This document shows positions 16,537 to 26,300 of a DNA stretch of 64,000 nucleotides, in pieces. This DNA is from Nonomuraea coxensis DSM 45129 (lineage in GTDB: Bacteria > Actinomycetota > Actinomycetes > Streptosporangiales > Streptosporangiaceae), in the NCBI RefSeq assembly GCF_019397265.1, contig NZ_CP068985.1, positions 2,584,501-2,648,500 of the forward strand. The letters are read 5' to 3'. The notes beneath the pieces are model-generated. The model did not search any database. It had not been told where the DNA came from and was given only the letters and a program-made list of their open reading frames with translations. Made by a program: the position numbers and the translations under genes. Numbering within the stretch: position 1 is the stretch's first letter; each line of letters starts with the position of its first letter.

Positions 16537-18939
16537 GTGGGACCCACAGTGCACAGCCCGCAGGAGCCCGGCCTCCCGGCGCCCGCCCCGTCCGAGGCGG
16601 CGGCGGTGAGCAACGTCGGGCGGCTGGCCGCCACCATCGACCGGCTGCGCCGGCAGATCCAGGAGGCCCAGCGCGCCGCCGAGGGCCGCGCGCTCATCGA
16701 GGTGGCCAAGGGCATCCTCATCGAGCGGCTGCAGTGCGGCCTGGCGGGGGCCGCGCAGCAGCTCGAACTCCTCGCCGAGCAGGCCGGGGTGAGCCAGCTC
16801 GAACTGGCCGCCGACATCATCAACCAGGCCGCCCAGGACCGCATCAGCGAGGCCACGCGCGAGTTCCTGGACTCCGCCCGCGCCGCCGACGAGGCGGACG
16901 AGGCGGCCGAGGCGGCCGACGTCGCCGTGCGGCTGCGCTCGGCCGAGAACGGCATGGTGGAGGCCCCGGACGCGCAGGCCGTGGCCGTCTCGCTGCTGGA
17001 GCACGCGCTGAAGCCGCTCGGCGCGACGAACGTCGCCGTCTGGACGGTCGGCTCCGACGGCTCGCTCACCCTGGCCGCCAGCGCCGGCTTCAGCGCCGTC
17101 GAGGCCGGCCGGTGGCGCTACGTCCCGCCCGGCGTCAACACGCCCGCCCGCAGCGCGCTCCTCGAGCGCCGGGCCGTGTGGGTCCGCGCGCTCGACGAGG
17201 TCGGGCTGCCGTCGATCGGGATGACGCTCACGCCCGACGGCGGCCGGGTGGCCGTGCCCGCCGGCACCGGCGGCCGGATCATGGGCGTGCTGGAGATCGG
17301 CTGGCCCGGCCCGGTCGGCCCGCAGCCGCCGCAGGTGCACAAGCAGGTCGAGGCCCTGGCCGAGCTCTGCTCCCACGTCCTCGAACGGCCCGTCGAGCCG
17401 GGCGGCGGCGCCGGGCAGGCGGAGCTGATCGGCCTCGCCGAGGCGCTGCCGGACGCCGCGCTCGTGCTGCAGCCGCACCTCGACGCCGACGGCCGGCTCA
17501 CCGACTTCCGCATCACCCACGCCAACCCGCACTTCGTGGACCCGGCGGGCCGGCCCAAGGGCGCGGTGGCCGGGTCGCTGCTGCTGGAGGCGTACCCGCT
17601 GGCGGCCCACGAGGGCGGCCTGTTCTCCGTCGTCGAGAACGTGCACGCCACCGGCGAGCCGTTCAAGGCGGAGAACATGACGCTCACCGCGCTCGTGGAC
17701 GACGTGCCGCTGCCGAGCCTCGCCAGCGTCAGCATCACCCGGCACGGCGACGGCGTGCTGCTCATCTGGCGGCTCCAGGACGAGGCCACCCGCCTGGCGA
17801 GCCTGCTCCAGCACGCCCAGCGGCTCGGCCGCATCGGCGGGTTCGAGGAGAACACGCTGTCGGGCGAGATCACCTGGAACCGGCAGCTCCGCGACCTGTA
17901 CGGGATGAAGCCCGGCGAGCCGCCCATCCCGCTCGAACGGCTGGCCGACCACGCCCACCCCGACGACGCCGTGCTCATCGGCCGCTTCCTGCGGACGCTG
18001 ACGCACCACCGGCGGCCCGCCACGACCGCGTTCCGGCTGCAGCGCTCCGACGGCATGGCCCGGCACATCCGGGTGGTGGCCGAGCCCGTGCTGTCGCCCG
18101 ACGGGCGGCTGCTCGCGGTGCGGGGGGCGTACCAGGACGTGTCCTCCCAGCACTGGACGGAGGTGGCGCTGGCCGCCACCCGCGACCAGCTCGCCCACAC
18201 CGAGCAGCAGGCCGCCGAGCGCAACCGGCTGGCGCTCCAGCTCCAGCAGGCGATCATGCCGCCCTCCCGCGGCCCGATGGAGGCGTTCGACCTCAACATC
18301 GCCGTCCGCTACCGCCCCGCGGAGAAGGAGCACCTGGTCGGCGGCGACTGGTACGACGCCGTGGTGCTCCCGTCCAAGCAGATCCTGCTGTCCGTCGGCG
18401 ACGTGGCCGGGCACGGCATCGAGGCGGCCACCGGCATGGTCGTCCTGCGCAACGCGCTGCGCGGCCTCGCCGCGACCGGCGCCGGCCCCGGCCAGCTCCT
18501 GACCTGGCTCAACATGGTGGCCCACCACCTGACCGACAACGTCACCGCCACCGCCGTCTGCGGCCTGTACGACCCGGAGACCGGTGTGCTGCGCTGGGCG
18601 CGGGGCGGGCACCTGCCGCCCATCCTGATCCGCGGCGAGGAGGTGGCCGAGCTCGACCTCATCGGCGGCGTCCTGCTGGGGGCGCTGTCGGAGGTCACGT
18701 ACGAGGAGAGCCGGGTCCAGCTCATGCCCGGCGACACCCTCCTCATGTACACCGACGGGCTGATCGAGCGGCGCGACCGCGCCCTGCACCACTCCCAGCA
18801 GCAGCTCCTCCAGACCGCCGGCCATCCGACGGCCTCCCTGGAGCACCGCCTCGACCACCTGCTGACCCACAGCAACTCCGACACCGACGACGACACCTGC
18901 CTGGTCGGCATCCAGCTCGTCGCGCCCGGCACCTCCTGA
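16537..18939 (+). CDS. ANTAR-PAS-SpoIIE (PP2C-type) phosphatase
   Basis: This 800-residue regulator starts with a coiled coil and an ANTAR RNA-binding helix bundle (about residues 40-104, with [14 protein letters not shown]). A GAF-like region follows (about 140-290), then two PAS-like segments (about 300-550) and a SpoIIE/PP2C phosphatase (about 588-795). The phosphatase metal motifs are present: [22 protein letters not shown] and DDDTCLVG. Such phosphatases usually dephosphorylate anti-anti-sigma factors. ANTAR domains bind paired hairpins in nascent RNA. Start GTG 16537 has GAGGAG nine bases upstream. It lies 66 bp after the HAMP kinase and may receive its signal. The target is unknown. 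Confidence 0.85.
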   Translation: MGPTVHSPQEPGLPAPAPSEAAAVSNVGRLAATIDRLRRQIQEAQRAAEGRALIEVAKGILIERLQCGLAGAAQQLELLAEQAGVSQLELAADIINQAAQDRISEATREFLDSARAADEADEAAEAADVAVRLRSAENGMVEAPDAQAVAVSLLEHALKPLGATNVAVWTVGSDGSLTLAASAGFSAVEAGRWRYVPPGVNTPARSALLERRAVWVRALDEVGLPSIGMTLTPDGGRVAVPAGTGGRIMGVLEIGWPGPVGPQPPQVHKQVEALAELCSHVLERPVEPGGGAGQAELIGLAEALPDAALVLQPHLDADGRLTDFRITHANPHFVDPAGRPKGAVAGSLLLEAYPLAAHEGGLFSVVENVHATGEPFKAENMTLTALVDDVPLPSLASVSITRHGDGVLLIWRLQDEATRLASLLQHAQRLGRIGGFEENTLSGEITWNRQLRDLYGMKPGEPPIPLERLADHAHPDDAVLIGRFLRTLTHHRRPATTAFRLQRSDGMARHIRVVAEPVLSPDGRLLAVRGAYQDVSSQHWTEVALAATRDQLAHTEQQAAERNRLALQLQQAIMPPSRGPMEAFDLNIAVRYRPAEKEHLVGGDWYDAVVLPSKQILLSVGDVAGHGIEAATGMVVLRNALRGLAATGAGPGQLLTWLNMVAHHLTDNVTATAVCGLYDPETGVLRWARGGHLPPILIRGEEVAELDLIGGVLLGALSEVTYEESRVQLMPGDTLLMYTDGLIERRDRALHHSQQQLLQTAGHPTASLEHRLDHLLTHSNSDTDDDTCLVGIQLVAPGTS

Positions 18940-19022
18940 CTCCGTCGCCTCGCGGGAAGGCGCGACCGGGCCGTTATGACGGTTCGCGCATGGGTGGGCA
19001 TTGATCGGGTAGGCCGGGCGCT

Positions 19023-20705
19023 ATGTCCGTTTCGCGTTACGAAGGCCTGCTGCTCGCCGGGCGCTACCGGCTCCAGGCCGAGCTGGGCCGCGGCGGCATG
19101 GGCCGGGTCTGGCGCGGCCACGACGAACTGCTCGACCGCCCGGTCGCGGTCAAGGAGGTCACCCTCGACCAGCGGCCGCCGTCCGAACGCGAGGCGCTGC
19201 TCGGGCGCACCATGAGCGAGGCCCGCCTCGCCGCGCGGCTGAGCCACCCGCACGTCGCCACCGTCTACGACGTGGTCGTGGCCGACGAGCGGCCGTGGAT
19301 CGTGCTCCAGCTCGTCCCGGCCCCCACCCTGGCCGGCGTGCTCGCCGAGCGCGGGCCGCTGCCGCCCGCCGCCGTCGCCGCGCTCGGCCTTCAGGTGCTG
19401 GACGCCCTGGAGGCCGCGCACGCCGCCGGGATCGTGCACCGGGACGTCAAGCCCGCCAACATCCTCCTCGACTCCGGCGGGAGTCACGCCGTACTGACCG
19501 ACTTCGGCCTGGCCACCAGCATGGAGCAGCCGGTCGAGCTCACGGAGGCGGGCTTCGTGGTGGGGACGCCCGCGTACATCGCCCCCGAACGGGCGCGCGG
19601 CGGGCCGCCGACGGCCGAGGCGGACCTGTGGTCGCTGGGCGTGACGCTGTACACGGCGGTGGAGGGGCGCTCGCCGTTCGAGCAGGGGAACGCGCTGGCC
19701 ACGATCAGCGCCGTGCTCACCGCCGCACCGGCGCCGTTCGAGCAGGCCGGGCCCCTGGCGCCGCTGCTCATGGGACTCCTGGAGAAGGACCCGGAGCGGC
19801 GCTGGGCGCCCGCCGCCGCCCGCCGCCACCTCCGCCGCGTCGCCACCGCGGACCCCTGCCCCCCGCCCGCGGCCCCCGCCCGGCCCCGGCCGGGGCTCCG
19901 CCCCCGCCCGGCCACCCCCGCCCCTCGAACCCAGAGCCTCCCCCTCTCAGCCCCCCAGACCGGAGCCTTCGCGCCGGTCCCCTCCTCCCTCCCCGGGACG
20001 GGAAGCATCGCGCCCGCTTCGTCCGGCGCGGGGACGGAAGGGGGCGCGCCCGCGTCCTCCCTCGGGGCGGGAGGCGCCGGGAGCGGGGCGCTGGAGGCGC
20101 TGGGGCGGTGGCTCGGGAACGGGCAGATGCGGCAGGTGGCCGGGCTGGCGGCACTGATCGTGACCGTGCTCGCCGTCACGGGCTGGCCCGTCGGCGGCGC
20201 GGAGACGGGCGGCGTCGGCGCCGAGCAACGGGTCGAGGCGGCCCTGCCGGGACAGCCGAGCACTCCGGGGCAGCCTGCCGTGCCGGGGCAGCCGAGCACT
20301 CCGGGGCAGCCGGTCGTGCCGGGACAGCCGGAGACGCCCGGACAGCCGGAGACGCCCGGACAGCCCGTGACCCCTGGGCAGCCGGACACCCGGGGGGAGC
20401 CGGGCGCTCCCGAGCAGCCCGGCACTCCCTGGCGGCCGGGCACGCAGGGGGAGGTCGCGGCCGACCTGCGGGTACGGTCCGTCGCCGTCGAGCGGACCGG
20501 GACCGGCGCCAGAAGGGACACCGGCAGGAGCACGAAGGAGAGCACCGGGAAGCACGCCACCGGCCCTTCGCCCGGTCAGGACGCCCGGGGCAGGCACGCC
20601 GCCCCCTTCGTCCCGCCGGGCCAGGCCAGGAAGGCCCTCGCCGGCGGCTCCGAGTCCGCGCGGGACAACGTCCCCGGGAAGGCCCTCGCCAAGGGCCACG
20701 ACTGA
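19023..20705 (+). CDS. Membrane Ser/Thr protein kinase (PknB type) with extracellular PGQP repeats
   Basis: This 560-residue protein has an N-terminal Hanks-type kinase domain (about 12-275) with GRGGMGRVW, VAVKEV, HRDVKPANILL, DFGLA and an APE-like APERAR motif, so it should be active. A Pro/Ala-rich juxtamembrane linker leads to one membrane helix (about 370-388). The extracytoplasmic tail carries eleven hexapeptides based on PGQPxT (codons at 20247-20444) and a Lys/Arg-rich end. No PASTA domain is present, so the ligand is not peptidoglycan by the usual route; the repeats may just be a wall-spanning spacer. The gene follows the SpoIIE-type phosphatase after 83 bp. Confidence 0.88.
   Translation: MSVSRYEGLLLAGRYRLQAELGRGGMGRVWRGHDELLDRPVAVKEVTLDQRPPSEREALLGRTMSEARLAARLSHPHVATVYDVVVADERPWIVLQLVPAPTLAGVLAERGPLPPAAVAALGLQVLDALEAAHAAGIVHRDVKPANILLDSGGSHAVLTDFGLATSMEQPVELTEAGFVVGTPAYIAPERARGGPPTAEADLWSLGVTLYTAVEGRSPFEQGNALATISAVLTAAPAPFEQAGPLAPLLMGLLEKDPERRWAPAAARRHLRRVATADPCPPPAAPARPRPGLRPRPATPAPRTQSLPLSAPQTGAFAPVPSSLPGTGSIAPASSGAGTEGGAPASSLGAGGAGSGALEALGRWLGNGQMRQVAGLAALIVTVLAVTGWPVGGAETGGVGAEQRVEAALPGQPSTPGQPAVPGQPSTPGQPVVPGQPETPGQPETPGQPVTPGQPDTRGEPGAPEQPGTPWRPGTQGEVAADLRVRSVAVERTGTGARRDTGRSTKESTGKHATGPSPGQDARGRHAAPFVPPGQARKALAGGSESARDNVPGKALAKGHD
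20247..20444 (+). repeat. Eleven 18-bp repeats coding for PGQPxT hexapeptides
   Basis: The first eight units read PGQP followed by ST, AV, ST, VV, ET, ET, VT, DT. The last three are degenerate (RGEPGA, PEQPGT, PWRPGT). The DNA has near-identical CCGGGACAGCCG and CCGGGGCAGCCG cores. It forms the extracellular stalk of the Ser/Thr kinase. Confidence 0.8.
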
Positions 20706-20806
20706 CGCGCGCCACCGGCGCAGGTTCGGTCCATGTCCCCTCGGCGGAGGCAACATGTGCTCCCAAAGTGAGGTCGAGCACCTGCCGCTCAAGGAACATA
20801 CGAGGC

Positions 20807-20893
20807 ATGGACACCACAAAGGGCAACTGCTCGTGCGGCCACGGCTCGTCCTGCTCATGCTCCTCAGACTGCTCCTGCGGCTGCAACTCCTGA
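20807..20893 (+). CDS. 28-residue Cys-rich metallothionein-like peptide
   Basis: ATG at 20807 opens a 28-codon frame with seven Cys (residues 8, 10, 16, 18, 22, 24, 26), one His (12) and many Ser and Gly. The spacing is C-x-C-x5-C-x-C-x3-C-x-C-x-C. From memory, Neurospora crassa copper metallothionein has the same pattern, with x2 before the last Cys. AAGGA lies 11 bases and GAGG one base before the ATG, and a hairpin follows the stop. A Cu(I) or Zn thiolate role is inferred from composition. No copper gene is adjacent, so a role linked to neighbours is not evident. It could alternatively be a modified-peptide precursor, but no modifying enzymes are nearby. Confidence 0.6.
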   Translation: MDTTKGNCSCGHGSSCSCSSDCSCGCNS

Positions 20894-20911
20894 CGGCCGG
20901 CGAGCCGGCCG
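20894..20911 (+). terminator. GC hairpin directly after the Cys-rich peptide gene
   Basis: CGGCCGG (20894-20900), loop CGAG, CCGGCCG (20905-20911) forms a perfect 7-bp stem starting immediately after the TGA. There is no T-run, as is common in high-GC actinobacteria. Its position supports the peptide frame as a real transcript end. Confidence 0.45.
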
Positions 20912-20950
20912 GCTGAAGAGATCCACGACCCACCCACCTTCGAGAGCGCC

Positions 20951-20981
20951 GGGCCGCGGCACGTGACGAGCGCCGCGGCCC
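20951..20981. terminator. Bidirectional GC hairpin between convergent genes
   Basis: GGGCCGCGGC (20951-20960) and GCCGCGGCCC (20972-20981) form a perfect 10-bp stem with an 11-base loop, placed between the plus-strand peptide gene and the minus-strand kinase ending at 21012. It may terminate both. Confidence 0.5.
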
Positions 20982-21011
20982 CGGCCCGACGCAGGGACGC
21001 CGGGGGAGCGC

Positions 21012-23144
21012 TCAGAGCGGGAGGGTCGCCTCCACCCGCGTGCCCGTCCCTGGTGAGGTGATGAGGCAGGTGCCGCCGAGTTCGGCGGCCCGCTCGCGCA
21101 TCGAGGCGAAGCCCACGCCGGAGCGCCGTACGGCGGGCAGCCCCTTGCCGTCGTCGCGCACCCGTACGACGAGCGTCTTCGCCGAGCGGGCGAGCGTCAC
21201 GGTGACGTGCCGGGCGGCGGCGTGCTTGCGCGCGTTCGTGAGCGCCTCCTGCGCGATCCGGTACGCGGCCACCTCCACCGCCGCGGGCAGGTCGCCGGTC
21301 TCGCCCTCGACCACGACCTCCACGGGAGGCCCGGGTTCGGCGGCGAGCGTGCGCACCGCGCCGGCCAGGCCCAGGTCGTCGAGAGTGGGCGGGCGCAGCC
21401 CGTACACGAGCTCGCGGACCTCCTGGCTGACCGCGTCCATGCCGCTGCGCAGGTCCAGCAGCAGCGCGTCGGCGGCGCTGGGCGCCTCGTGCAGGCTGAG
21501 CCGGGCGATGGAGAGCGACATCGCCATGTTGGTCAGCGCCATGCCGAGCCCGTCGTGCAGGTCGCGGCGGAGCCTGCGGCGTTCCTCCTCGCGGGCGGTC
21601 AGGATGCGCTCTCTGGAACGTTGCAGGTCGGCGGCCATCAGCACGGCGTGCGCCACGTCCGCGACGTAGGGGACGGCCACCGCGACCAGCCGTTCGGTGT
21701 AGGCGGCGGAGAAGCGGCGCGGCCCCGGCGGGCCGATGAGCATGCGGCCGACGGGTTCGCCGTGCCACACGAGCGGCACCACCCGCGGCTTCGCGCCGGC
21801 CACGCCCAGCTCCACGCGCATGCCGGCCCGGCCGGGCTCGCCCGCGGCCCCGGCGGGCCGGTCGGCGGGCGGCCCGCCGACCTCGACGACGACGCCGGTC
21901 ACGCCGAGCCCGTCGCGCACCACGGACGTGACGGCGGCCAGCGCGTTCGACGGCTCCCTGGCGCCCACCTCGATGGCCAGCCGCCGGGCCAGCACCTCGG
22001 GGCGGCCGTGCCGGCCGTACAGCATGACGTCGGTCATCCGGCGCAGCCGGGCGCGCAGCGGCTGGAACAGCGCGCCCGCCGCGAGCGTGGCGGCCAGCCC
22101 GGCGAGCTGGTCGTAGCCCGACAGCAGCAGCCCGGCCAGGGCGCTGACGCCGAAGTAGACCGCGCCGACGGTGACGACGAGGCCGGTCGCGACGACGGTG
22201 CGGCTGATGACGGTGTCGATGCCGTACAGGCGGTGGCGCAGCACCGCGAAGGCGATCGCCACCGGGATGAGCGCCGTCCAGACCGTCGCGAGCGCCCAGT
22301 AGTCCGGTCCGAGCAGCACGAACGCGGTGTAGACGACGAACGCCGACAGCGGCCAGGCGATCTGCCGCCGCCCGGCGGGCGCCGCCCGCCGCATGCGTCC
22401 GACCAGCGACAGCACCCCGAGCACCACGCAGCCGTTGATCACCAGCGTGAGCCCGGCCTGAAGGTCGGCGTTGTAGGGGGCCAGGGCCTCGACGGCGAGC
22501 GGGTTGGGGACGACCTCGGGATAGCGGTTCGTGAGCGGCGCGGGCCGCACGGCGTTGCGCACGCCCTCGGCGAGGTTCGCCGCCACGCTCAGGACCGCCA
22601 CCGCCAGCCAGCGCCGCGACGGCAGCCGGTCGTCGGGGGAGAGCAGCGGCAGCAGGGACGCCAGCGTGCACGCGGCCACCGTCCAGCCCGCCACGGCCAC
22701 GACGCGCAGCCAGCCGGCGCTCTCCAGGTCGCCGCCGGCGGCCGAGGCGTTCTGCAGCCCGACGGCCATGATGGCGACCGAGGAGCCGAGCCCGCCTGCG
22801 CACATCAGCCAGGCCAGCCGCAGCCGCGGCCGGTGCCGGATCAGGAACGCCCCGGTCAGCGGGAACGCCAGCCCCGCCGCGTGGTCCGGCACGAACGGCG
22901 GCCACGGCGCCCACTCCCGAGGCACCGACAGCTGCACGGCCGCGCCGGCGACGGTCAGGGTCACCGCGAGCGCGGCCAGCGCCGCGGACGCCCACCGCGC
23001 CCGGCCGGCCCACCGCCCGTCGCCGCCCCACCGCGCCCCGCCCGCCTTCGAGCCCGCCCCCGAAGCGGCCAGCGTGTCCGTCACCGCGCCCGTCCTGTCT
23101 CCCTGGGGAAGCCGCACGTCATCCCCGGTCTTGCCGGCCACCAT
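21012..23144 (-). CDS. Orphan membrane sensor histidine kinase (HisKA_3, NarL-partner type)
   Basis: This protein of about 710 residues has eight or so hydrophobic helices in its N-terminal half, a GAF-like linker, a HisKA_3 dimerisation segment with the phospho-acceptor His in RRDLHDGLG, and a short HATPase_c ending GTRVEATLPL. Kinases of this class normally pair with a LuxR/NarL response regulator, but none is adjacent, so it is an orphan here. ATG 23144 (MVAGKTGDD) is the assumed start; GTG 23084 is a real alternative with AGGACG upstream. It is divergent from the subtilase gene across 221 bp. Confidence 0.82.
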   Translation of the reverse strand: MVAGKTGDDVRLPQGDRTGAVTDTLAASGAGSKAGGARWGGDGRWAGRARWASAALAALAVTLTVAGAAVQLSVPREWAPWPPFVPDHAAGLAFPLTGAFLIRHRPRLRLAWLMCAGGLGSSVAIMAVGLQNASAAGGDLESAGWLRVVAVAGWTVAACTLASLLPLLSPDDRLPSRRWLAVAVLSVAANLAEGVRNAVRPAPLTNRYPEVVPNPLAVEALAPYNADLQAGLTLVINGCVVLGVLSLVGRMRRAAPAGRRQIAWPLSAFVVYTAFVLLGPDYWALATVWTALIPVAIAFAVLRHRLYGIDTVISRTVVATGLVVTVGAVYFGVSALAGLLLSGYDQLAGLAATLAAGALFQPLRARLRRMTDVMLYGRHGRPEVLARRLAIEVGAREPSNALAAVTSVVRDGLGVTGVVVEVGGPPADRPAGAAGEPGRAGMRVELGVAGAKPRVVPLVWHGEPVGRMLIGPPGPRRFSAAYTERLVAVAVPYVADVAHAVLMAADLQRSRERILTAREEERRRLRRDLHDGLGMALTNMAMSLSIARLSLHEAPSAADALLLDLRSGMDAVSQEVRELVYGLRPPTLDDLGLAGAVRTLAAEPGPPVEVVVEGETGDLPAAVEVAAYRIAQEALTNARKHAAARHVTVTLARSAKTLVVRVRDDGKGLPAVRRSGVGFASMRERAAELGGTCLITSPGTGTRVEATLPL

Positions 23145-23365
23145 GGTACGACGCCGCAGATCGGGACGATCTACCGTGTTCTCGGCCGGGGATTCGCTGG
23201 TTACACTCCAGTCCGGAGCCCAGCCGCCCCCACCGGGGCGGACGCTCCGCTCGTCACCCGCCGGGGAGGGTCCGTTCTCTTCGGCATGCCTTGGCGCCGG
23301 GTGACGCGACGCCTCCGCGAGCGGGCAGGACGAGGTCCACGCAGCCCCTCGACGAGGAGGTTCTC

Positions 23366-26300
23366 GTGTCATCCAGCGCCCTGTTACCCCGTGCGCGCAG
23401 GCTCGCCGCGGTCGCCGCGGGCCTGAGCGCCGTCCTGGCCCTGAGCCCGGCGGCGCTCGCCACCCCCGAGCCGTCACCGTCGCCGGCGGGGAAGTGGACG
23501 GCCATCCCGCTGACCGGCGCCGAACTGGTGGACGGCGCCAAGTCCCCGTCCGGCAAGCTCGCCAAGAGCGATCCCGCCCTGCTCCGCGCCACCTCCACCA
23601 AGCCCGTCAACGTCGTCGTCAAGCTCGACTACGACTCCCTCGCCGCCTACCGCGGCGGCCTGCCCGGCCTGCCCGGCACCAGCCCCGCCGTCACCGGCAA
23701 GGCCCTGGACACCGGGAGCGCCGACGCCCGCAGGTACACCGGGCACATCCAGAAGGTCGAGGACGCCTTCCTCGCCGAGCTGGCCGCGAAGGTGCCCGGC
23801 GCGGCCGTCGGCCAGCGCATCAGGACCGTGTACGGCGGCATCGCGCTGCGCATCCCCGGCGACAAGGCCGACGAGGTGCTGAAGCTGCCCGGCGTCGCCG
23901 CCGTCCAGGAGGACAGGCTGGAGAAACTGCTCACCGACTCCAGCCCGGCCTTCATCGGCGCCGACGCCGTCTACCCGAAGCTCGGCGGCAGCGACACGGC
24001 CGGCAAGGGCGTGATCGTGGGCGTCCTGGACAGCGGCGCCTGGCCCGAGCACCCGTCCTTCGCCTCCCGGCCGGGCCTGCCCGCCCCGCCGCCCACCAAG
24101 GACGGCGCGCCGCGCGCGTGCGACTTCGGCGACAACCCGCTGACGCCCGCGAACGACCCGTTCACCTGCACCAACAAGCTCATCGGCGGGCAGGCGTTCC
24201 TGGAGACGTACAACGAGGTCATCGGCGGGGACGTCTACCCCGACAGCGCCCGCGACTCCAACGGCCACGGCACCCACACCGCCTCCACGTCGGCCGGGGG
24301 TCCGGTGGCCGACGCCACCCCGCTCGGCATCAGCCGCGGCCCGATCAACGGCATCGCGCCCGGTGCGGCCGTGTCGGTCTACAAGGTGTGCGGCGCGGAG
24401 GGCTGCTTCCAGTCCGACTCGGCGCAGGCGGTCGCGCGGGCCGTCCTGGACGGCGTCCGGGTGATCAACTTCTCCATCTCCGGCGGCAGCGACCCCTACA
24501 GCGACCCGGTCGAGCTGGCCTTCCTCGACGCGTACGCGGCCGGCGTGCTCGTCTCGGCCTCGGCCGGCAACTCCGGGCCCGGCGCCAACACCACCGACCA
24601 CCGCAGTCCGTGGGTCACCACGGTCGCCGCGTCCACGCAGGGCCGTACGTTCCAGTCGACGCTCACGCTGAGCGGCGGCGGCGGCGCGACGGCCACGGTC
24701 AAGGGCGCCTCCATCACCGCGGGGCTGTCCTCGCCGCTGCCCGTGGTGCTCGCCTCGGCGCCGCCGTACTCGCGGCCGCTGTGCGACGCGCCCGCGCCCG
24801 CCGGGCTGTTCACCGGCAAGATCGTCGCCTGTGAGCGCGGCCCCAACCGGGTGCTGAAGGGCTTCAACGTCAAGCAGGGCGGCGCGGCCGGGATGATCCT
24901 CTACAACAGCTTCCCGTTCGACGTCTTCACCGACGCCCACTGGCTCCCGTCGGTGCACCTCGACAAGCCGGAGGCGGACACGCTGCTCGCCTTCCTGTCC
25001 GCCCACCCTGGCGCCACCGCCTCCTTCACCCAGGGCACGAAGACGCCCTGGCAGGGCGACCGGATGACGTACTTCTCCTCGCGCGGTCCCGGCGGCGACT
25101 TCCTCAAGCCGGACGTGACCGCGCCGGGCCTGCACATCGTGGCCGGCATGACCCCGACGCCGGAGTCACCGCTCGAAGGGCCGCCCGGCAACACCTTCCA
25201 GGTCATCTCGGGCACCTCGATGTCGGCCCCGCACGTGGCCGGCGCGGCGGCGCTCGTCTTCGCCCTGCACCCCGACTGGACGCCCGGCCAGGTCAAGTCG
25301 GCGCTGGAGACCACCGGCAAGACGTCGGTCACCAAGCCGGACGGGACCACCCCGGCCGACCCGTTCGACATGGGCGGCGGGCGCATCGACCTGACCAAGG
25401 CCGGCGACCCCGGCCTGACCCTGGACGAGAGCGCCGCGAACTTCGCCGCCTCCGCGACCGACCCCGGCGGCCGCATCGACCTCAACCTGCCGTCGGTGAA
25501 CGCCCCCGTCATGCCGGGCGTCATCACCGTCAAGCGCACCGTCAAGAACGTCACGAACAAGACGCTCGTCTTCACCGCCACCGGCCGGGCGGTCAGCGGC
25601 GCGGCCGTCGCCGTCGTGCCGCCGCTCGTCACCGTCGCGCCGGGCAAGAGCGCCAAGCTCAGCGTGGTGATCACCGCGCCCGACCTGCCCGACGGGCAGT
25701 ACTTCGGGCAGGTGGACCTCAAGCAGGTCGGCGGCTCGCGCGCGCTGCACCTGCCGGTGGCGTTCTACCGCCAGGAGGGCGTCGTCCCGGTCGAGCAGAC
25801 CTGCGCGCCGGCGACCATCGCCAGGAACACCGGCGAGTCCACCTGCACCGTCACCGTTCAGAACAACAGCCTGGAGGCCGCCGAGGTCACCGCGCTGAGC
25901 ACGCTCGACGCGCGGCTGCGGCTGAACAGCGTGACCGGGGCCACGAAGGTCGGCACCCAGATCGCCACCGCCAAGGCGACGCTCGCCGCCCGGCAGCCCG
26001 ACCGGCCGGCGATCGCGCCCGGCGCGGGCCCCGCCGGGTACATCCCGCTCGACATCTTCGGCGTCGCCCCGATCGCGATCGGTGACGAGCAGGCGGTCAA
26101 CCTCAACGTGCCGGCGTTCGCGTTCGCCGGCCAGACCTACAACAGGATCGGCGTGGTCTCCAACGGCTACACCGTCGCGGGCGGCACGAACGGCTCGGAC
26201 GACATCGCGTTCCAGCCGCAGACACTGCCCGACCCGGCGCGGCCGAACGCCGTGCTCGCCCCCTACTGGACCGACCTCGACGGCACCGGCGCCCCCGGCG

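Noticed and set aside
12139..18870. Very long minus-strand open frame (2243 codons) opposite the kinase and phosphatase genes
   Set aside because: It is an artefact of high GC: composition is His/Leu/Gly/Arg/Val-rich without domains, and the plus strand has clear kinase and phosphatase motifs.
18940..19022. Terminator between the phosphatase and Ser/Thr kinase genes
   Set aside because: Only a bulged GTCGC/GCGAC pairing is visible; too weak to report.
20807..20893. RiPP precursor peptide (thiopeptide or lanthipeptide type)
   Set aside because: No dehydratase, cyclase, radical SAM or peptidase gene is nearby, and the C-x-C spacing is that of metallothioneins.
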